Program-made: the position numbers and the translations under genes
Assembly: GCA_964436635.1 (NCBI GenBank)
Contig: CAYTDM010000009.1
Coordinates: forward strand, 8,888 to 72,887
From: DASRQK01 sp964436635
GTDB lineage: Bacteria; Bacteroidota; Bacteroidia; Sphingobacteriales; Sphingobacteriaceae
Direction: 5' to 3'
DNA: 64,000 nt
Part shown: positions 60,967 to 64,000 of the stretch, in pieces
Layout of the letters: every line of letters starts with the position of its first letter
How positions within the stretch are numbered: the first letter of the stretch is position 1
The notes under the pieces: generated by a model
Told to the model about the DNA's origin: nothing
The model's input: the letters and a program-made list of their open reading frames with translations, nothing else
The model's database searches: none

Positions 60967-61017
60967 CTTTTTATAAACTGAAATTTGCAGTAATAAAAAA
61001 GAATAAAACTATAATTT

Positions 61018-61575
61018 ATGGAATGGATTTTAGAACCGTGGCCGTGGTATGTGAGCGGACCATTGATTGCTCTGACGATGTTTATTCTACTTTACGTAGG
61101 TAAAAATTTTGGAATGTCGTCCAATTTGCGAACACTCTGTACTATGTGCGGAGCCGACAAGACTTGTGATTTTTTCTGTTTTGACTGGAAAGCACAACGC
61201 TGGAATTTATTGGTAATGAGCGGAGCTGTTATCGGTGGTTTTGTAGCTTCAAATTATCTGTCGGATAATCAAATACCTGACTTAAATCCAAAAACGGTTG
61301 AACATTTAAAGGAAATAGGTTTTGAAAGTGCCGGGAAAGCATATGTACCAACTGAACTTTTTGGGCCGGAAGCTTTTTCAGATCCTAAGACATTGGCTAT
61401 ACTATTGATAGGAGGTATATTGGTTGGTTTTGGGGCACGTTATGCAGGTGGTTGTACTTCGGGGCATTCTATTTCGGGTATCAGTAACTTTCAACTTCCC
61501 TCACTAATTGCTACCACAGGTTTCTTTATCGGGGGATTAATTATGGTACATCTTATTTTTCCTTTAATTTTTTAA
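61018..61575 (+). CDS. YeeE/YedE-family half-transporter 1
   Basis: 185 residues with about four hydrophobic segments. The conserved pore motif is GFGARYAGGCTSGH, with the key Cys at 146. An additional Cys-rich stretch with Cys at 41, 44, 50 and 54 (CTMCGADKTCDFFC) precedes the second hydrophobic region. Full-length YeeE proteins import thiosulfate; here the fold is split into two genes, as in PmpA/PmpB. The partner half is 1.4 kb downstream, behind an outer-membrane protein gene. It is 6 nt from the next gene. Confidence 0.88.
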   Translation: MEWILEPWPWYVSGPLIALTMFILLYVGKNFGMSSNLRTLCTMCGADKTCDFFCFDWKAQRWNLLVMSGAVIGGFVASNYLSDNQIPDLNPKTVEHLKEIGFESAGKAYVPTELFGPEAFSDPKTLAILLIGGILVGFGARYAGGCTSGHSISGISNFQLPSLIATTGFFIGGLIMVHLIFPLIF

Positions 61576-61580
61576 TACCG

Positions 61581-62936
61581 ATGAAAAGGCTGTTGGTAAT
61601 ACTGGTTGTAGCTATACTTTCTCAACCAACAATGGCACAGGAAAATCATATAAAAGATACTGTTGAAAATAAATCTTTGGTTTCCTATCTCAAAGAAGGC
61701 GAAATCAGCGGACATATCCGAAATTATTTTTTGATGACTGAAAACAATCATGGAAACGATTATTATGCCAATGCCATTGGAGGCGTATTAAGCTATGAAA
61801 CCAAATCGTACATAGGCTTTCAGTTAGGTGTTTCGGGAATATTTACCTATAAGCTGTTTTCATCTGATTTGAATAAACCTTACGATCAGACCAATAAATC
61901 ATCACGATGGGAACAAGAACTTTTTGATGTGAATCATAAAGACAATTTTAAAGATTTGGACAGATTGGAGGAACTATATATCAAATATCATTGGAAAAAT
62001 TCGTATATAACCTATGGAAAAATTCCTATAGAATATACGCCTTTATTGAATAAAAGCGATGGAAGAATGAAGCCTTTTGCCTTTCAGGGAGCTTGGTTGC
62101 ATCATAAAAACGAAAAATTTCAGGCTGATATTGCATGGATTCATAAAGTTTCTCCTAGATCAATGACCGAATGGTTTCCAATGGAAGAAGTAATAGGAAT
62201 TACCGATAATGGTTATTTACCAAACGGAGAGAAAGCAGAATACGAAGAAACAACTCATTCACAAGGATTAGCTATTGTGCATTTGGGAAAGGAATTTAAA
62301 AATTTGAAAGTCAATTTTTGGAATTTTCATTTGGATAAATTTATCAATACCTCTTGGTTGCAAATGGAGTATGCAAAAAAAAATTGGGTGCTTGGCATTA
62401 TTTATTCTTATCAGATACCTCATGCTTACCAAAAAACGCTCGCTTATGAAAACCGATACGTGCAGCCGAACGAAAACGGACAGATAGTCAGCAGTATACT
62501 GAAATACAAAAATGGTTCATCGCAATTTAAAGCAGCCTATACCAAATCTTTTGAGTCCGGCAGGTATTTATTTCCTAAAGAGCTGGGAAGAGATCAGTTT
62601 TATACATCTATGTCCAGAAGCCGTATAGAAGGATTGGGTGGAGTTGATGTCTTTGCTATCGGGTATCAGTACAGTTGGAAACATTTATTTTTGAATATCG
62701 ATGCCACCACTACCCATGGAGCAGTAACAGATGACTATGAATTAAACAAATACAATATCGATGATTATTACCAGATAAATACACGACTGCATTATGAATT
62801 TACCGATTTCTTAAAAGGTCTTCATGTCGAGTTGCTGTATGTCTGGAAACAAAACAAAAACGAGCATAATACAAAATTGGTTGCGCAAAGAAGCGATTAC
62901 AATCAAATCAATCTAATAACAAATTTTAATTTTTAA
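61581..62936 (+). CDS. Outer-membrane porin-like beta-barrel protein (OprD-like)
   Basis: 451 residues: signal peptide (LLVILVVAILSQPTMAQ) then alternating hydrophobic/aromatic beta strands and a C-terminal aromatic strand ending INLITNFNF, the outer-membrane barrel signature. GEISGHIRNYFLMTENNHGNDYYANAIGGVLSYETKSYIGFQLGVSG resembles the N terminus of OprD-type and related porins. There is no plug domain and no TonB box. Its position between the two YeeE halves suggests that it passes the same small sulfur anion across the outer membrane; that is inference. Confidence 0.78.
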   Translation: MKRLLVILVVAILSQPTMAQENHIKDTVENKSLVSYLKEGEISGHIRNYFLMTENNHGNDYYANAIGGVLSYETKSYIGFQLGVSGIFTYKLFSSDLNKPYDQTNKSSRWEQELFDVNHKDNFKDLDRLEELYIKYHWKNSYITYGKIPIEYTPLLNKSDGRMKPFAFQGAWLHHKNEKFQADIAWIHKVSPRSMTEWFPMEEVIGITDNGYLPNGEKAEYEETTHSQGLAIVHLGKEFKNLKVNFWNFHLDKFINTSWLQMEYAKKNWVLGIIYSYQIPHAYQKTLAYENRYVQPNENGQIVSSILKYKNGSSQFKAAYTKSFESGRYLFPKELGRDQFYTSMSRSRIEGLGGVDVFAIGYQYSWKHLFLNIDATTTHGAVTDDYELNKYNIDDYYQINTRLHYEFTDFLKGLHVELLYVWKQNKNEHNTKLVAQRSDYNQINLITNFNF

Positions 62937-62942
62937 AAAGCA

Positions 62943-63356
62943 ATGAAAAATATAGTTTACTTACTAATCGGAACATTTTTCGGAATTGTTATGTACAAAT
63001 CCGAAGCGGCATCCTGGTTCAGAATATATGAAATGTTCCAGTTCCAATCCATTCACATGTATGGTTTAATGGGAACTGCTTTGGCAGTAGGAATAATCGT
63101 AGTACAATACATCAAAAGAAACAAGGTAAAAGATATTACTGGAAATCCTATTGTTATTGCAGACAAGGATAAAAGTATTCCACGCTATTTAATAGGTGGT
63201 ATTCTTTTTGGTTTAGGCTGGGCGTTAGCGGGAGCATGTCCGGGTCCAATGTTTGTAATGACAGGAGCAGGTTATTTCCCAATATTAGTTGTAATTTTAG
63301 GAGCTGTATTAGGCACTTGGTTTTATGGATTAATAAAAAATAAGTTGCCTCATTAA
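62943..63356 (+). CDS. YeeE/YedE-family half-transporter 2
   Basis: 137 residues with about four hydrophobic segments. The pore motif is GWALAGACPGPMFVMTGAG with Cys99, the second-half counterpart of the GGCTSGH motif in the first subunit. It starts 6 nt after the porin stop and ends 13 nt before the regulator gene, so all four genes from 61018 form one tight operon. With the first half it should form one YeeE-like unit. Confidence 0.88.
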   Translation: MKNIVYLLIGTFFGIVMYKSEAASWFRIYEMFQFQSIHMYGLMGTALAVGIIVVQYIKRNKVKDITGNPIVIADKDKSIPRYLIGGILFGLGWALAGACPGPMFVMTGAGYFPILVVILGAVLGTWFYGLIKNKLPH

Positions 63357-63369
63357 AATCAAAATAATT

Positions 63370-63999
63370 ATGGAAGAATTAATCCGTGAAACCTATCGTG
63401 GTATATTTGAAAAAGAGCTCATTGACGAAATCGTTTCTGTCGCTAAGGTTGTCGAATTCAAAGAAGGAGATGTATTGATAGATATTGGTAAATATATCAA
63501 AACCATGCCTTTGCTAATCAGTGGAGCTATCAAAATTATACGTGAAGATTTTGATACAGGTGAACTATTACTATACTTTATCGAAAAAGGAGATACTTGC
63601 TCTATGACACTTACCTGCTGTATGGGCGATAAAAAAAGCGAAATCCGGGCAGTGGCAGAAAATAATGGTTTGGTAGCGATGATTCCCGTAGGGAAAATGG
63701 AAGAATGGATGGGTAAATATAAAAGCTGGCGTGCTTTTGTTTTTGAAAGTTATAATAACCGTTTCAATGAGATGCTCGCTGCCATAGACAATATAGCGTT
63801 TACCAATATGGATAAGCGACTTTATAATTATTTGTTGGAAAAGAGTAAAATAAACAATTCCAATATTATTACCAAAACCCATCAGGAAATTGCTTACGAA
63901 CTCAACAGTTCCCGTGTAGTAATTTCACGATTGCTGAAAGCATTGGAAAATGAAGGAAAAATAAAACTAAACCGCAATAACATAGAATTGTTAAACTAA
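63370..63999 (+). CDS. Crp/Fnr-family regulator with a cysteine cluster
   Basis: 209 residues: cyclic-nucleotide-binding fold (about 1-125), dimer helix (about 110-140) and a C-terminal helix-turn-helix (HQEIAYELNSSRVVISRLLKALENEGKI). In the position corresponding to the ligand pocket it has DTCSMTLTCCMGD, with Cys at 77, 83 and 84 and none of the cAMP-contacting residues. Fnr-type N-terminal Cys are absent. A thiol-based (persulfide or redox) sensor is plausible. It is the last gene of the operon and the natural candidate to bind the two 23-nt operators upstream. Confidence 0.88.
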   Translation: MEELIRETYRGIFEKELIDEIVSVAKVVEFKEGDVLIDIGKYIKTMPLLISGAIKIIREDFDTGELLLYFIEKGDTCSMTLTCCMGDKKSEIRAVAENNGLVAMIPVGKMEEWMGKYKSWRAFVFESYNNRFNEMLAAIDNIAFTNMDKRLYNYLLEKSKINNSNIITKTHQEIAYELNSSRVVISRLLKALENEGKIKLNRNNIELLN

Positions 64000-64000
64000 C

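Larger units (their letters stand above)
58681..64000. mobile_element. Probable end of an integrative conjugative element carrying a sulfur cassette
   Basis: The stretch starts after the acnA terminator and runs past the window edge. It holds an RteC-family gene, a marker of CTnDOT/ERL-type Bacteroidota elements, followed by accessory metabolic genes. There is no integrase, relaxase or Tra gene in view, and the other end is outside the window, so the extent and insertion site are inferred. 58681-58916 is noncoding: it contains GGTAACG twice at 11-bp spacing (58764, 58775) and a small dyad ATATG-AAAA-CATAT (58831-58844), plausible recombination or regulatory sites. Confidence 0.55.

Overview
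The window comes from a Bacteroidota chromosome, most likely a Cytophagales-type, AT-rich, aerobic free-living bacterium (the rank is inference). The evidence is a set of upstream boxes of the Bacteroidota sigma-factor type (TTTG, about 19-20 nt, TAnnTTTG), a type III glutamine synthetase, a DUF3822-rsmD-coaD operon, separate accA and accD, a thioredoxin-reductase-like ferredoxin reductase, two large M14 peptidases, a 7TM-HD phosphohydrolase of the PgpH type and an RteC-family protein. Several false early start codons (TTG/GTG) lie inside these -7 or -33 boxes, so I moved those starts downstream.

Layout. 1-4.6 kb: end of an unidentified gene, then a leftward group (M14 peptidase, ATP-cone/nuclease fusion, LOG, heavy-metal-binding protein, HAD phosphatase). 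4.8-12.6 kb: asnB, accD, glnN, ribE, a dicarboxylate symporter and mnmD. 12.6-15.4 kb: membrane protein, small winged-helix regulator, a 25-bp tandem repeat array and creD, closed by a perfect 23-bp inverted repeat and a 27-bp in-frame repeat at the slyD end. 15.4-21.3 kb: slyD, YyaL-type protein, NDH-2, ferredoxin, ferredoxin reductase and MarR. 21.3-24.8 kb: pstSCAB behind three 11-bp-phased PhoP/PhoB-like repeats. 24.8-35.9 kb: DUF1684 protein, S9 peptidase, metNIQ, pirin, BASS transporter, gapA, USP, CtlX and Nudix. 35.9-50.5 kb: ABC-2 exporter, RecD-like helicase, DUF3822-rsmD-coaD, accA, glucoamylase-like protein, M14 peptidase, thyA-folA and mtaB. 50.6-58.7 kb: tRNA-Phe, tRNA-Val, a GGR-type flavoprotein, a nucleotidyltransferase pair, tRNA-Ser, PgpH, rpe and acnA.

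From about 58.7 kb to the end the character changes. An RteC-family gene, typical of CTnDOT-like integrative conjugative elements, is followed by a rightward sulfur cassette: an SQR-like flavoprotein (interrupted by a 100-N assembly gap), a YeeE/YedE half-transporter, an outer-membrane porin-like protein, the second YeeE/YedE half-transporter and a cysteine-bearing Crp/Fnr regulator. A 23-nt motif sharing 19 positions stands upstream of both the flavoprotein gene and the first transporter gene, each time exactly 36 nt before a -7-like box. I read this as a self-regulated reduced-sulfur uptake and oxidation module carried by a mobile element. It is the most interesting part of the window.
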